Both the position numbers and the translations under genes were made by a program. Below the pieces are notes generated by a model. It was given only the letters and a program-made list of their open reading frames with translations. It had not been told where the DNA came from and did no database searches. Below, piece after piece: positions 34,155 through 45,599 of a stretch of DNA of 64,000 bases; position 1 is the first letter of the stretch; every line of letters begins with the position of its first letter. The stretch lies in the NCBI RefSeq assembly GCF_905163445.1, contig NC_053193.1, positions 9,362,001 through 9,426,000 of the forward strand, given 5' to 3'. The DNA is from Pararge aegeria (Eukaryota > Arthropoda > Insecta > Lepidoptera > Nymphalidae).

Positions 34155-34300
34155 CTAGCTGTTGCCTGCGTATTTCGTCCGCGTTTCACAAATCCCGTTT
34201 GTATTTCTGGGATAACTGTATTTACGTGCATTACTATTCTGATCAGAGGAGAAGTATCTGTATAAGAGATAGATTTTTCGCTCAAATAAAGGTTCGTTGC
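34155..34300 (-). mobile_element. Helitron-like 3' part
   Basis: On the minus strand it ends gaaatacgcaggcaacagCTAG|T (CTAG at 34155-34158), preceded by gcggac and aaacgggatttgtgaaacgc. The 5' part fades near 34300. Confidence 0.65.
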
Positions 34301-35399
34301 GGAATTCGCTGTTTTTTAAGGACTAAGAGTAGCGTGTGTTACACTCCGTCTTTCCAACTATATGTATGCCAAAAATAAAGTTGGAAGTAAAGGAAAATCA
34401 GTTAAAAATACAAATTTTTGCATTTATGACATTTGATACGATGAATGGGCTACAACGTATGATTGTATTAACTTAAAGGGCCTTACTTATGTATGTTATG
34501 TTAATAAGTTAATTCTTTGCTTTCAGTTAAAATCTATACCTTACAATATGTAATAAGTACTTATAACTTTAAAACTGCGGTGTGTTGTTATTTAATCACT
34601 GCGCAAAAAATCTACCTCTATAACTGAATGTAACTAATAACATTTTGTTTTTATTGGCTTAACAGTAAACGTAGATAGCAGTTTCATATTTCTGCAGTTT
34701 ATTTTTTATAAAGTCGTGTAGTTATTTTTTAGGTATTTCTGATAAAATATCAGTTGTTAATTGGGTTTGAAACGTAATACTCTCGGTTCGCTTTTATGAA
34801 ACACTTTTTTAGGCTCCGTTAAATTTACGCAACACACGGACGTAAAGTTTATAGGGTTTCGGACTTTATAGGTTTTTAGGCCGAGTGTCAACCATTTTAT
34901 GGGCGGTCGATAAAAAGTTTACTAACACACAACACTTGCTATACATAAATAGTAACTGTATATCCGTGAACATTTCCACGGCCTATTTTTAAACTGTTCT
35001 AACAACGACTCTATCCTACCTATAATATTAAATGAATGTGCTCACAATCGAAAAATTGTTTTCGAGCATCAAAACACTGTTAAATAAAAGACCTTGTTAC
35101 ATATTTTTGTTTTTAAAGCAAAGTTTATCCACAGTTTTACCAGCAGAGCACCTAGCGGTATAATTGTAAAACATAAACATAGTAGTACAGAATGTAGGTA
35201 CCAACTACGACTTTAAAGCGACGATGATTGGTCTACGAAACACCAATTTTCCAAAACAACTGGTGTTAAGTGTGGTAATCTTACTTAGGATAAGAACGGA
35301 ATTTTGAGTAATACGAAGATACAATACCGGTAATTCAAAAGAAAATATTTTTTCCAAAATCGGCTTAGCTGTGAAATCGTGCATCGGTAATAAAGGGTA
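34301..35399. other. No recognised feature
   Basis: AT-rich, no supported feature. Confidence 0.45.
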
Positions 35400-35545
35400 T
35401 ACTTTTAAATCCCACGGGAACGTAACCGTGGTGATTTTGCGGAAGATAAGTACCCTATATCCATTTCCAAGATGCTAGTTATATTTGGTTGATAAATTTC
35501 ATCAAGATCGGTTATGCCAGATGAGTGGTTAAGCATAACATAGCT
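35400..35545 (+). repeat. Interspersed repeat fragment (ccctat-gtcc type)
   Basis: tcccacgggaacgtaaccg, gataagtaccctatatcc, atttccaagatgc, aaatttcatcaagatcggtt is the order of words found in a common lepidopteran non-autonomous element. Both ends are missing, so its class is left open. Confidence 0.5.
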
Positions 35546-35627
35546 AAAAAATAAGCGCAGTCACACGTTCGCGTTTATAGTACGAGTACTTATGTTACTT
35601 ATTTAATTTCGTATTAAAGATCACTTT

Positions 35628-35755
35628 TAGTGACAAGGCCGCCTTTGCACCCTAGCACTAAGTACTATTACTGTTTTCCTTGAGTTTTTTCTATAGTGTT
35701 GTGTTGCTATAAAGCTTTTCTATTCTATTCTATTCTATTCTATTCTATTGTATTA
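35628..35755 (+). mobile_element. LINE 3' tail ending in a tctat microsatellite
   Basis: acaaggccgcctttgcaccc, gcactaagtactatt and a run of ttcta units (35718-35750). It shares its distinctive middle with 37828-37901, so the two are one subfamily. Confidence 0.65.
35718..35750 (+). repeat. (TTCTA)n microsatellite
   Basis: About six uninterrupted 5-bp units form the tail of the LINE fragment. Confidence 0.9.
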
Positions 35756-35782
35756 TGTCATTAAGTATTCGTTGATAACTTA

Positions 35783-36170
35783 TCTATATATATAAAAGAG
35801 AAAGTGTGTGGGTATGTTCCGTATAGGCTCCGAAAGGGCTGGACCGATTTCAATGAAACTTTCAGGGAATCTCCGGATTGACCTAGCGAGTAATCCTGTA
35901 AAGTTTGGTGACGATTGGAGCACTCCTATTTTTGAACTGTCAAACTGTCAAATACAGCTTTCATTTACTATGATGATATTTTATTGTTGGGTGTACATGG
36001 GTGTAGATAATGATCTTCACCCGCTCGAGAAGAGAATAGAAGAGAATGAATACGGAGTGAAATAAATGATTTAATATATTATGAGACTTAAATTAAAAAA
36101 TTAATGATGTAAGTTTATTGTTTAAATAAAATAAAGCAAAATCTAGCCCGGCCCAGGCTGGGTACGCTAG
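35783..36170 (+). mobile_element. Helitron-like element, complete, 388 bp
   Basis: It starts A|TCTATATATATAAAAGAG and ends gggtacgCTAG|T. The 3' hairpin (agcc...ggct) is conserved with the inverted copy at 25778-26165. The two copies differ by a 2-bp insertion near the 5' end, a 3-bp loss at the hairpin and scattered substitutions. The 85-codon frame 35808-36065 is inside the element and not a gene. Confidence 0.88.
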
Positions 36171-36890
36171 TGTACTATAACTAAATGTAAATATGACACG
36201 AAGTTAACAAAACGAATTGTGAATGTATATTTATAACAAAATATTATCGTTTAAATAGTGATTAATAACTTTAATAAAGTATCTAAGACTATAAACACTT
36301 TATTAATACACGTGGCCCTCGGAATATTTAAATGCTGTTTTACCACACTTCATCTAACGACACTTTTCAATAAGGTATAATTATAAATAAATAGAGTTAC
36401 TTTAGTAAATTATGTAAGCCTATATTTTATACATTGTTAATAAACGTTACATACTTTCAGAACATTTAAGTAGATAGTATTTTGTCACACTTAAACTAAC
36501 AACACTTTTCAAATATGATGAAAAAACACTGTGTAATAATTCAAACGTTATGCCACGTTAATTAATAAGGCCGATTGAGTATAGAGATGGTTGGTCTCTA
36601 TACTAATCGTCCAATAAAACGTTGAGAATTAATTTCTAATTATTCGTTACATGAAGCGGGTCGAAGGTTAAACGAACTAGATGGGACCATCAATGTTGCT
36701 CAATCCGCGAGGTGTTTGAAGTTGGAACAAAAGAGCTCCATTTCCGAACGTGGTTTAGCACGCGGTATTGCAGACACCAAGTGTTGTAACGATCGTGACT
36801 GGCTCCGTTGCTACACTATATTTGTAGTCTGTAGACGAAGAGCCTACATCTGTTTTTTTCTGATTATAAATTTCTGTTAACTTGTTATAA
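36171..36890. other. Unannotated; short hairpin near 36577
   Basis: AT-rich. Ten-bp arms agtatagaga/tctctatact with a 7-nt loop lie near 36577-36603. The Ser/Thr-rich minus-strand frame 36755-36955 partly overlaps the LINE end that follows and is not supported. Confidence 0.45.
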
Positions 36891-36990
36891 CTAGAACCGC
36901 TGGACCCAAGCGGCACTCCAGCAGTGGTATTTGAACTCCCTACATCACGGTTCACGTCTATTGGTTGACATGATGATGATGATATTGATG
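36891..36990 (+). mobile_element. RTE-type LINE 3' end
   Basis: ccgctggacccaagcggcac, ggtatttgaactccctac and cacgtctattggttgacatg with an atgatgatgat tail match the last 100 bp of 14850-15275. Confidence 0.75.
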
Positions 36991-37164
36991 ATAACTGGTT
37001 GCTCCCGTTCCCTTGTTTCTTCCCGTTTATTAATTTTAGTTTATTTTCAAACGAAACGTTTGCTTCTTGTGATAAAAAGTATCCCTATATTAATCTCCAT
37101 CCTTTCAGCTTACCCTATGCCAAAAATAAACAAAAGACTAAGAAACACACTTCCACATTTCTAT

Positions 37165-37490
37165 CCACCCTCCTGGCGCAGTGGTAAGCGCTGTGGATTT
37201 ATGAGCGGAGGTATCGGGTTCGATCCTGGGCAGGGGCAATGTGGGAATACATATTTTTTTTAGTTTCTTTAGACTGGTTTGATGGGAAGCCTCAGGCGTG
37301 GCTACGTTATCACACGTACTAAGACGTGCCACCAAGCGATTCAGCTTGGCTGTACGATGTTGCGTAGAAACCGATTAGGAGTATGACTTGAATACAACTG
37401 CCATAAGCGTTAGCCCGTTACAATCTTAGACAGCATCATCTCTTACCGTCAAGTAAGATTGCAGTCAAGTGCTAACTTGGAGAGGAATAA
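37165..37490 (+). repeat. tRNA-derived SINE family 3, near full length
   Basis: A box (tggcgcagtggtaagcgc), B box (gggttcgatcctgg), caggggcaatgtgg, then a body with accaagcgattcagc, gtagaaaccgattagg, cttagacagcatcatc, and the end gattgcagtcaagtgctaac with a short A-rich tail. It is the reference copy for family 3 here. The overlapping frames at 36931-37263 and 37138-37335 are incidental. Confidence 0.88.
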
Positions 37491-37827
37491 ACAAAAAGGT
37501 TGACAGACCAAGCAGAGGGATTGTAAATGTAAGATCTATATAAGATAAACAGAACAAAAGAATGTCCTGTAATGTGCCGCACTGTGTCCATCAACATAAT
37601 GCGTAGGCGTTATGTAAAGTTCAGTTTCTTTAACTACGTTAATGGAGAATTTCTGCAGTTCTTTACAACCCGGGAATAAAAGTATAACGAAATAGCAAAA
37701 CATTGTATCACGAGATCATTGCAGCCTTAATCCTAAACAACGACAGCTGCGTGACACAAATCACAATCCATATCTGATCTTTTTATCGGCTCTCACGGTC
37801 AGGTTTTTTTTTTAAAATATCGCTAAT

Positions 37828-37901
37828 AGTGGCCGACTTTGCAACCTGGCACTAAGTACTATTTCTGTTTTCTTTAAAAAAAAATTGTGTTTTATTGCAT
37901 A
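37828..37901 (+). mobile_element. LINE 3' tail, subfamily of 35628
   Basis: ggccgactttgcaacctggc, then actaagtactatttctg, matches 35636-35680. It is cut by the Helitron end that begins at 37902. Confidence 0.6.
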
Positions 37902-38072
37902 CTAGCTGTCCCGGCGAACTTCGTACCGCCAAACAATTATTTATATAAATACAATACTTTAATACTTTTTATCCTATTCCTGACTAAGAATATCAAATAT
38001 CATAAAAATTGGTCCAGCCGTTCTTGAGTTATAAATGGTGTAACTAACACAACTTTCTTTTATATATATAGA
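37902..38072 (-). mobile_element. Helitron-like element, complete, 171 bp
   Basis: On the minus strand it begins A|TCTATATATATAAAAGAAAG and ends gccgggacagCTAG|T (CTAG at 37902-37905). It contains cggctggaccaatttttatg. Its 5' end is shared with the 388-bp elements, and its 3' end is different, so it is a short non-autonomous relative. Confidence 0.8.
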
Positions 38073-38479
38073 TTTCTTACTGTAAAAATGTATGTTACCT
38101 AATCCGGTCCGGTTAATCGACTACAACGTGAACTTGAGGTAATTGGCAATGATACTGCATTGAAGAAAACTATTAAGATTACATTTTCAATAATAATATG
38201 TTTTCAACCTATAAAGCAAGAGCGTTTATACAGCGCAAGCTCTCTTACTACTAATTAGGCATTAAAGTTACGAATATGTGCCTATTTCATGTAAGGTCTA
38301 GAAAAGTTGTCTAGATCAAGAGACATTACGCAATAACTGTCTTATAACCATAGAAATCTTACGGCGTCGTGGCATTTGCATAAAAGTGCTAAAAACCACT
38401 AAGTGGCGCGCGCGGCACGGTAAGGGTTAAAAGTCCCACTGCTGGGCACAAGACTTCTCGGTTATAGACACCTTACTGC
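38073..38479. other. No recognised feature
   Basis: AT-rich. A short agtcccactgctgggc word at 38430 resembles the cccagcagtggga block of SINE/RTE tails in reverse. Confidence 0.4.
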
Positions 38480-38860
38480 CAGTGGCGTGCACTTCATACA
38501 TGCACAAAAGCACTGCATACCCTAAATTTTTTGTATAACTCATAAACTCGTAAATACATAGCACCACTATGAACATACTTGCATGCAATAATTATAAATT
38601 TAATTTTAAATGTCCTTTTGTTAAAATTTCTCACTATTTGCTCGTTGTGTAATTTTTCCTGTATAATTGAGGAAGGCTGACTACTAAAACACAGTTCAGT
38701 AGTCAATGAACAATTGGATTGTTTTACAATTACACATAGGTATTTTGCGATGTAAATGTACCTACCTAATAACTATAAAAAAAAGGGGAAGGATTTTTCA
38801 ATCCAATGCCATCTTCCTTTTTTATGCATATCCTGGGCAAAAACCCTGTGCACGCCACTG
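38480..38860. mobile_element. hAT-type MITE, 381 bp, perfect 8-bp TSD
   Basis: The ends cagtggcgtgcac... and ...gtgcacgccactg are exact complements over the first 13 bp. Flanks are identical: cttactgc at 38472-38479 and 38861-38868. It has the same first 43 bp as the 143-bp copy at 3388 but a longer interior, so it is closer to the ancestral length. It encodes no transposase; frames 38494-38991 are incidental. Confidence 0.92.
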
Positions 38861-39007
38861 CTTACTGCTCCAATTCAGTTGGTTGGTGGAGATTAGTACA
38901 AGAAATATTTAGTAAAAATTGCAACTTAATTTGTTCCCAGATACAGATTATTTATTTTGGCTTGGAATTACTTGTGATTCAAAATTTTTAGAATCCATAC
39001 TTACAGG

Positions 39008-39215
39008 CTGATATTATAAATGCGAAATTGTGTTTGTTTGTTTGTCCTCCCTTCTACCCCTAAATAGGCAACCAAGAAACCTGATATTTGACATACAGTT
39101 AGTTAAAAGGACGGAGAGTAACAGAGTCTACTTTTATCCCCGGAAAACAAACGGTTCCCACTGGATTTGTGAAAAACCGTAACAAACGCGGACGAAGAAC
39201 GCGGGCAAAAGCTAG
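39008..39215 (+). mobile_element. Helitron-like element, near full length
   Basis: gatattataaatgcgaaatt, gtttgtttgtttgtcctccc, aaaaggacggagagtaacag, ttcccactggatttgtg, acgcggacgaagaacgcggg, caaaag, CTAG|T (39212-39216). The 5' TC is eroded. Confidence 0.8.
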
Positions 39216-41559
39216 TTCACTAATAAATAACGTGTTTGACAGTAATTTTATGTGGAGATACCTATGTAAGTTATACGCGTTGTGTTTAATATTATGACGT
39301 CAATAAGTAGGTACTTGCCTACACATAATATTACTGCATTCCCACCTAGTTCCTTACTAAATATAATTATTTAATAGTCTAATCTAGACTACATTTTAAT
39401 AATAATACATAGAGTAACGTGGTGGTTTACCTACATTGTAATGAGATGTTCTGTGTCACGCAGACGAACAGATTCGCAATCACGGCTATATTTTACAAGC
39501 GTAATTCCGGACAAAATTGCGTTGCTTTGACCGGCTATCGTATACCTCTCCGGTATAAAATCACTCAATAAATTGCTGTTTACAATTATAATCCTTACTA
39601 ACACCGAATACGATTGACAATTGCGTGTAGAGTTAAACTTTGTCCATCCTTTGTATTGACAGCCCGCCGTGCAGTCAAGTCCACGAGCAGCGTTGTACAT
39701 TTTATTCAAACCCACGATTTTAGGCTGTATTGTTTTACCATAAGTATTAAATTCCTGTGAGTTTAATTGGCTTATAAATGCTCGACAGCCGATTGACAAA
39801 TCCACTTCGTTGAACAACAATACGACATTTACCGAGTGGGTCTAATTAACTCCGAACTTAATAGGATAGTACGCTGTTATAGGTAGATACGTATTGCTTG
39901 CCAAAACAAATGCATGTTTCGGCTTTTATGAATTAAGTATTGATTTATGTATTCCTCTATAGCCTCTGAACAAAAGGCTCGAGTTTTAATAGCCTAGAAG
40001 GTAATAAATTAATTTCGGGTAAACTTCCCGCAATCCTTTTGTTTCATGTTTGATAGATATTTCGACCCATTGATAAATAGTACCTAATCGAACTGAAGTT
40101 TCATAACAACCTACTATGCAATTTAAGAATGGATTTTTATTGTAACTACACTCCATGCAGCTTTGTTATACCTATTATGCAATGTGCAGTGTGTTTTTTA
40201 ATAAACTTATATAATATCTACTTAAATCATTTAGGTTTAGGGTGCTGATTTGCCGTAGGCCTTAAAAAAAAAGTGCCAAAAAATACCTAACAGTATTGAA
40301 CCTAAAAGTAGATTTTAAGAAAGAAGTTAAAAATTTGCGATTATGCGTCAGCGTCATATGGGTACAAACGAACTAAGTAAATTTTTATTTTTGGGTTATG
40401 CGATATTCGAATAAAATATGCGTTACAAACAAAAAATCGTTAAAGAATAATACCACAAGATAAGCCAATTTACCGAACCAAATAATTCCACAAAGTAAGC
40501 CAATTTTTATAATTTGACTTTTACTTTTTCAAATGCATGAAATCCTCATTCTATAAGTGACTTTTTTTCAAAAAAAGTTCGCAGGCCCTGTATGTATTTA
40601 ATTCCATCAGTAAAGTCCTTTTCTTGCTAACCTATAATTTCCCATCCCTCATAAACTGCGTGTTAAGAGGTTTCATAAAACAAACTGGCTGTACATTTTC
40701 TAGACCTTGAAGTATAACCGTAACATATTTCGACGTCATCCTTGTGCCCCCATATCAGTATACACTTGATAGAGCACTGAGCACAGAATTCAATACGTAA
40801 CTGATATAACAAATACGGGACAAGGTTGATCCATACAAGGGAAGGAAGTCACAACCTAGTGCAATAAATGTTTTACATTATAATCTGTTGACAACAATGT
40901 GCAGCGTTAAATTTGTCGTGCATCTTAAGATGCTACTTTAAAATGAGTTTCAAACTACATAAAGTGTTATTAAATCTATGAAGTTTACAACAGTGACCAA
41001 AAATATGTTGTTCTTGAACATATCTCGATGAAATAATGATTTGTGAAAATGATTTTAGATGATAAAGAAAAATTTTACTAAGTTACTGAACTAAAACGCA
41101 AATTTAAAGGTTTTAATAGCTATGAATTAGAAATTCCTATAAATGTAGAGATTACTTTTCTTGGTTATATTCAATTTTTACATTCTCCTGGGTTTTTTTT
41201 AAGACAGCAGAAAATTCGTCAAAACAGTTTCCTTTTTATGAACAAAACTAGAAAAAAAATATCTGTTGACACGAACTAGCATCGAAATTGCTAAACTTGA
41301 TAAATAGGATAAACAAATAGCCCGCTTTTTGTGCTTTTATCTACTCGGACCGGAAAACTGATACCGTCAGGTCCGATATTCCGTAAAAAAACAACTTTCT
41401 ATATTATGTGATCGGAAATATTTTATGCCTAAACCGATTTTTAAAACAAACACAGATATGGCGATATGCAAAAATAAAGAATTGGTGTCACGATATAATG
41501 TTTACGCTTCGATTTAAGAAAGATAAAATATATTTACTTAGAACCTATCTGACCCTATT
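39216..41559. other. Unannotated apart from the frame at 39431
   Basis: AT-rich unique-looking DNA. No mobile-element ends were recognised. Confidence 0.45.
39431..39820 (-). CDS. Unassigned 129-codon reading frame
   Basis: This is the longest frame in the window, read from an ATG at 39820 to a stop at 39431. The product would have segments such as LDCTAGCQYKGWTKFNST and a C-terminal SRDCESVRLRDTEHLITM. No signal peptide, membrane segment or known domain is seen. Composition is less AT-biased than the flanks and no repeat overlaps it. It may be an exon, an old pseudogene, or chance. Confidence 0.25.
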   Translation of the reverse strand: MLFNEVDLSIGCRAFISQLNSQEFNTYGKTIQPKIVGLNKMYNAARGLDCTAGCQYKGWTKFNSTRNCQSYSVLVRIIIVNSNLLSDFIPERYTIAGQSNAILSGITLVKYSRDCESVRLRDTEHLITM

Positions 41560-41850
41560 AGCGTTGATAGCCCAGTGGGTATGACTTCGACTTCAATTTC
41601 GGGGCGCCGAGTTAGAATCCCAGCACGCACCTCTAACTTTTCTAAGTTATGTGCGTTTTAAGGAATTAAAATATCACTTGCTTCAACTGGGAAAGTAAAC
41701 ATCGTGATAATGTTCTCAAAGGTTTTTGGAGTCCACCAAATCTCACTGGGCCAGCGTTGTGGACTACGGCCTTAACCTCTTCTCATTGTGGTTGGAAACC
41801 TGGAAAGCCGTTGAAGTGGCCCAGTAATGAGTGATATGATGATGGTGTTG
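41560..41850 (+). repeat. tRNA-derived SINE family 2, near full length
   Basis: Head gcgttgatagcccagtgggt (A box), gagttagaatccc (B box, one change), body cacctctaacttttctaagt, tatgtgcgttttaagga, atcacttgcttcaactggga, ggccagcgttgtggactacg and a tgatatgatgatgg end. The 41783-41971 minus frame overlaps its tail and is incidental. Confidence 0.88.
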
Positions 41851-42459
41851 AACCCTTAAGGTGATAAAAGTTATAAAAAGATATACCTCCATTATTAAAA
41901 CCCAGTGTTTGTATTTTCTTTGTATGATTTAAAAACAACATAGATAAAGATCTTAAACTTTTATTTTTCATTAAAAAATAAAAAAGTAGATACTTATTGA
42001 CGTGCTTATAATAAATTTAATATCTTTTCTAATAAACCTACGCAATAAGACCTTTCATAGTACTGACCTCTATTATACCTACAACGCAGTATAATAGAGG
42101 TCAGTTTTACATAGTAATTATTAATTGATCTGTCTTAATTTTAAATTAATTATTCTTTGCGTTATCGTTGTATGTCATATTTATCATATCAATTAGTCAT
42201 GAAGCCAACTTCATTAATCACAATTTTATGGGCACTATTTTGGACGTGGGAATAGACCAACAAACTAAGAAACAAACTTCAATATTATTCAGCTGTTTTG
42301 TTTATGATTTAGATATAAAACCCTCTCTGTCTGTCTGACTACTCAACTTACTATTTCACAGGTAAAGGACTTTGCAATGACTATTTACTATGACAAAGAA
42401 CGAACCGATTGTGATAAAACTTTTTCAGATAGCATCATAAGTAAGGGTAGTTGAATATT
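41851..42459. other. Unannotated, with a 17-bp hairpin
   Basis: A perfect 17-bp inverted repeat (actgacctctattatac at 42062-42078, complement at 42089-42105) has a 10-nt loop. At 42320-42350 a ctgtctgtctga run echoes the repeat at 28265. Confidence 0.55.
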
Positions 42460-42600
42460 AACATTATAAATGCAGAACAGTGTCTATTGTTTATCTGTTT
42501 GTTCGTTTGTTGTTCGCTTCAAGACATTTGGAAAAGGGCATAGGATATCTACTTTTCTTTCAGGAAAACTTTCCCGCGGGATTAAAAAAATCCTTCGTTC
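42460..42600 (+). mobile_element. Helitron-like 5' part
   Basis: acattataaatgcagaacag, ttgtttatctgtttgttcg, ggcataggatatctac, tttcccgcgggatt follow the family order. No 3' end was found. Confidence 0.55.
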
Positions 42601-43545
42601 CCAACGTACGACTTTCAGTTTAACGAATCATAGTAAAATATTGCATAAATATATACTGGGGATTTTGGAGACAGACATACGGTACATTTTATCCCGTATA
42701 TATTTATTTTAAGTGTTTAAAAAAAAGGACACCCCACTGCCTAATTCGAAACCAACGGCCGCGAAGTAGCTACCAGATTAATAATATATGGAAGTCGTGA
42801 AAACGCATACATTTCCATAAAATAGTCGAAGATCGTTCCCCCAAATCATAGTGCTGACACATCCGTTTGGAGATTATTCCAGAATTTTTAAGTGCGCGGA
42901 AATTATCTGGTATTAGGTACGGGTAGTATAATAATACCAGGTTTCCAGATATTGGGATGAACATCGTCTCTATAGCGTGAGCGGTACGATCAGCAAAGCA
43001 GGGATAGTGGTGTTGATGCTGCGAATAATATAGGCCACACAACCTATGTAATTAAAGTCGTTTATATAATATTGGACTCTTCATGCTCTATACCTACCTC
43101 GTGAGAAAAAATGAGGCAGCTTCATGCGTATGCCACTCCATTATATTCCTTACCTGAAACAAACGCGAAAAAATATAGTTATAACGTGCAATAATACCAA
43201 TAAAAGAGAAGTAGAGAGTCGTTAAGTCTATAACGGTACATTTGGCTGGCTTTATTTATGTTGCGAATTTAGCCTTTAACCTTAACTGCTCTCTATAAAT
43301 AATCCACGCACACACTGGACGTATACGTAAAAATTAACAAAATACATACGTACGTAAAGCCACTGATTAATTTTAGAGCAGCTTGGTGGGTTTATGCTTT
43401 ATCGTGTTCTTCTATGAGCCGTAGGGCATGGGTTGAGGAGGGCAATGGCTATATGGTTTAATACCAACCGGGTTTTTTTATTAGCATTCTTAAAAAAATA
43501 ATCGATCTACTCCTCAAAGGAAGCATCATCAGACTCCGACTATCA
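42601..43545. other. No recognised feature
   Basis: AT-rich. The 90-codon minus frame 42770-43042 has no recognised motif. Confidence 0.45.
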
Positions 43546-43546
43546 A

Positions 43547-43640
43547 TATCCCACTATTACACAGGGGACCTGTGCCCAGTAGTGGGATAATGATTAACGG
43601 GTAAGAGAGAGAAATTAGGTATGAACCCACCACGTTGCTT
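43547..43640. repeat. SINE family 4 tail with a foldback
   Basis: tatcccacta (43547-43556) and its complement (43580-43589) enclose aggggacctgtgcccag. The right arm plus cctgtgcccagtagtgggat is the 3' block of family 4. The rest of the SINE is not recognisable. Confidence 0.5.
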
Positions 43641-45440
43641 CAATGTGACTTCGCGGGCGATAATGCGAACACGATAATGCGTCTTGACAAGCAGCTCGTT
43701 GATAATTAAGGGTGTTGCGATCGAACTCTTCACCATAACCGAAACTATCGGTTTATAAAAATAAAATCTATCCGAAGCTGTACTCGTAATATAATCTGGT
43801 AACTTCATAAAGGAACGAAATTTTAATAGATAGATAACCCCTACAACATGATTAGGTAGGATATATATAGGAAGGATGATAAAGAAATAAAGTCAAATCA
43901 TTATCTATTTATATTTTCCTTTATCAATTCATTTACTGATAATAATAAAAGCCTCGAATAACATGTTATAATTCCATATCCGTAACCGTGTCTGAAACGG
44001 GTTTAATATATTTCACATATCGGTATTAATATCCAGATCCAAAATTTCATATCCATAACATCCCTGATTATAATATCCTTGCTAATCGACGCGGGATTGT
44101 TTGCGTTACTCGATAATTTGCACACGATAGTAACCTATTAAATCATTGATTTACGCGTATACAATATCATAAATGTATACTATACAGTACGTGAAATGAT
44201 ATTAAAGCATTATTGCATCACGTAATGTTTTAGGATTGTTTGACTTATGATAATCCGTAATTTATAGGATTGTCGATTTTTGGTCATTATCATTTTTCAA
44301 ATAGTTTCCAAACCATTTTATGAGATTTGTTATAGGATAGCATTTTATTGTAAAGAAAAATCAAAATCATTGTTAGTTGGGCGAAACAACGACCAACAAC
44401 TAACAATGCGATTTTAAATTTTCTTGATTCAGTCCAAGCACTCAAGTCTTCATAAATGTGGCAACACTTAATGTATTCAGTATCGCCTTAATAAATAGCA
44501 GCAAACCCCTCGTGGGTTGCTGCTATCTGCTGAGAAGTTCCGTTCTCTATATCCAATCACATTCCACAGATCAACACGTAATTTGGGAACAACAAAACTG
44601 ATAGTTTAACCTATCCATTACAAAAATAATTATTTAAATCGTAATGGTGATAAATGGTCAAACATTTAAAAATGTTCTCTCTCCTGTCCCAAAGAAATTA
44701 AGCTGAATTTCGGGATGAAAAGTATCCTAAAATGTCTTTAATGTAGTGAATTCGAAACCCGTTACAGTTTTATTTTAAGTATAAATTCAGGTTTCAGTAT
44801 TATAATTATAAATTTTAAATTCCAATTGAAATCAATATTTATCAAATACGTATAAAGGAAGTGACAATATGTCAACAAATCGTTGCTTTTGCAAAAAGCT
44901 ACATTAATTACATTTTTTCGCTTATATATTTGAATGGTGAATTTTTTAACAAGGTCTGCAACAATTTTGCATAACGAAATGAAAACAGAAATTCTGTGGC
45001 ATAAGTAAATTACAATCGCGTATGCGAAGTTGTTTGCTCACCTATTGTGACTTTATACAACTAAACGTCAAAGTAGACTTGCTTCTACTGAGTCGCAACA
45101 TGAGTCGTTTCACGATTTGATAGACATCTCTATCGCAAGATCAATCAACTGAAAATAGTTCAAATATAAATGCAGTATTGCATAGAATAAACAATAAAAA
45201 TTAAAATGAAAATAAAAAAATTACATATATATGCTAAGTTTACTATAACGACTAATGTGATATATTGTTATTTTTCGTTAATTTGTATAATAATATATAA
45301 ATAAAATATAATAAAGATCGATGGTTTTTTAGTTGTAAACTTTTTATAGATTGCGACCTACTTAGTTCCCCTTTTCTAAATGACCTCTTACCTATATATA
45401 TAGTATCCACTATACTATTTCACTTATTGAGTGATAATTC
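43641..45440. other. Unannotated, two imperfect hairpins
   Basis: AT-rich. A 17-bp inverted repeat with a 2-nt bulge lies at 44363-44415 (attgttagttg/caactaacaat). Another with one bulged base lies at 44495-44526 (atagcagcaaaccc). Neither has terminator context. Confidence 0.45.
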
Positions 45441-45515
45441 CTTATGCCCATTAAGGAGTTCACCAAATCCCATGTCTCTCGCAACACACCTGATGTGGTT
45501 ACACCGTCCGGGCAT
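45441..45515 (-). mobile_element. RTE-type LINE 3' scrap
   Basis: tctcgcaacacacctgatgt, then ggttacaccgtccggg, is similar to 10560-10605. A 23-bp tandem duplication of ggcatttctggtgag follows (45511-45548). Confidence 0.35.
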
Positions 45516-45599
45516 TTCTGGTGAGTACGACCAGGCATTTCTGGTGAGACCACAGCCTAAAGTTTGGCCATGTGGCAAACTTTAGCTGCAGCCATCCAC

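Noticed and set aside
35808..36065. 85-codon frame as a gene
   Set aside because: It is wholly inside the 388-bp Helitron, and its twin at 25778 does not keep the same frame.
36755..36955. Ser/Thr-rich 66-codon frame, first thought a low-complexity protein
   Set aside because: One end is the reverse of an RTE 3' end, and the other end has no support.
37165..37240. Possible tRNA gene on the plus strand
   Set aside because: It is the promoter head of a family 3 SINE with the full body downstream.
36931..37263. 110-codon plus-strand frame as a gene
   Set aside because: It starts in the RTE tail and ends in a SINE head.
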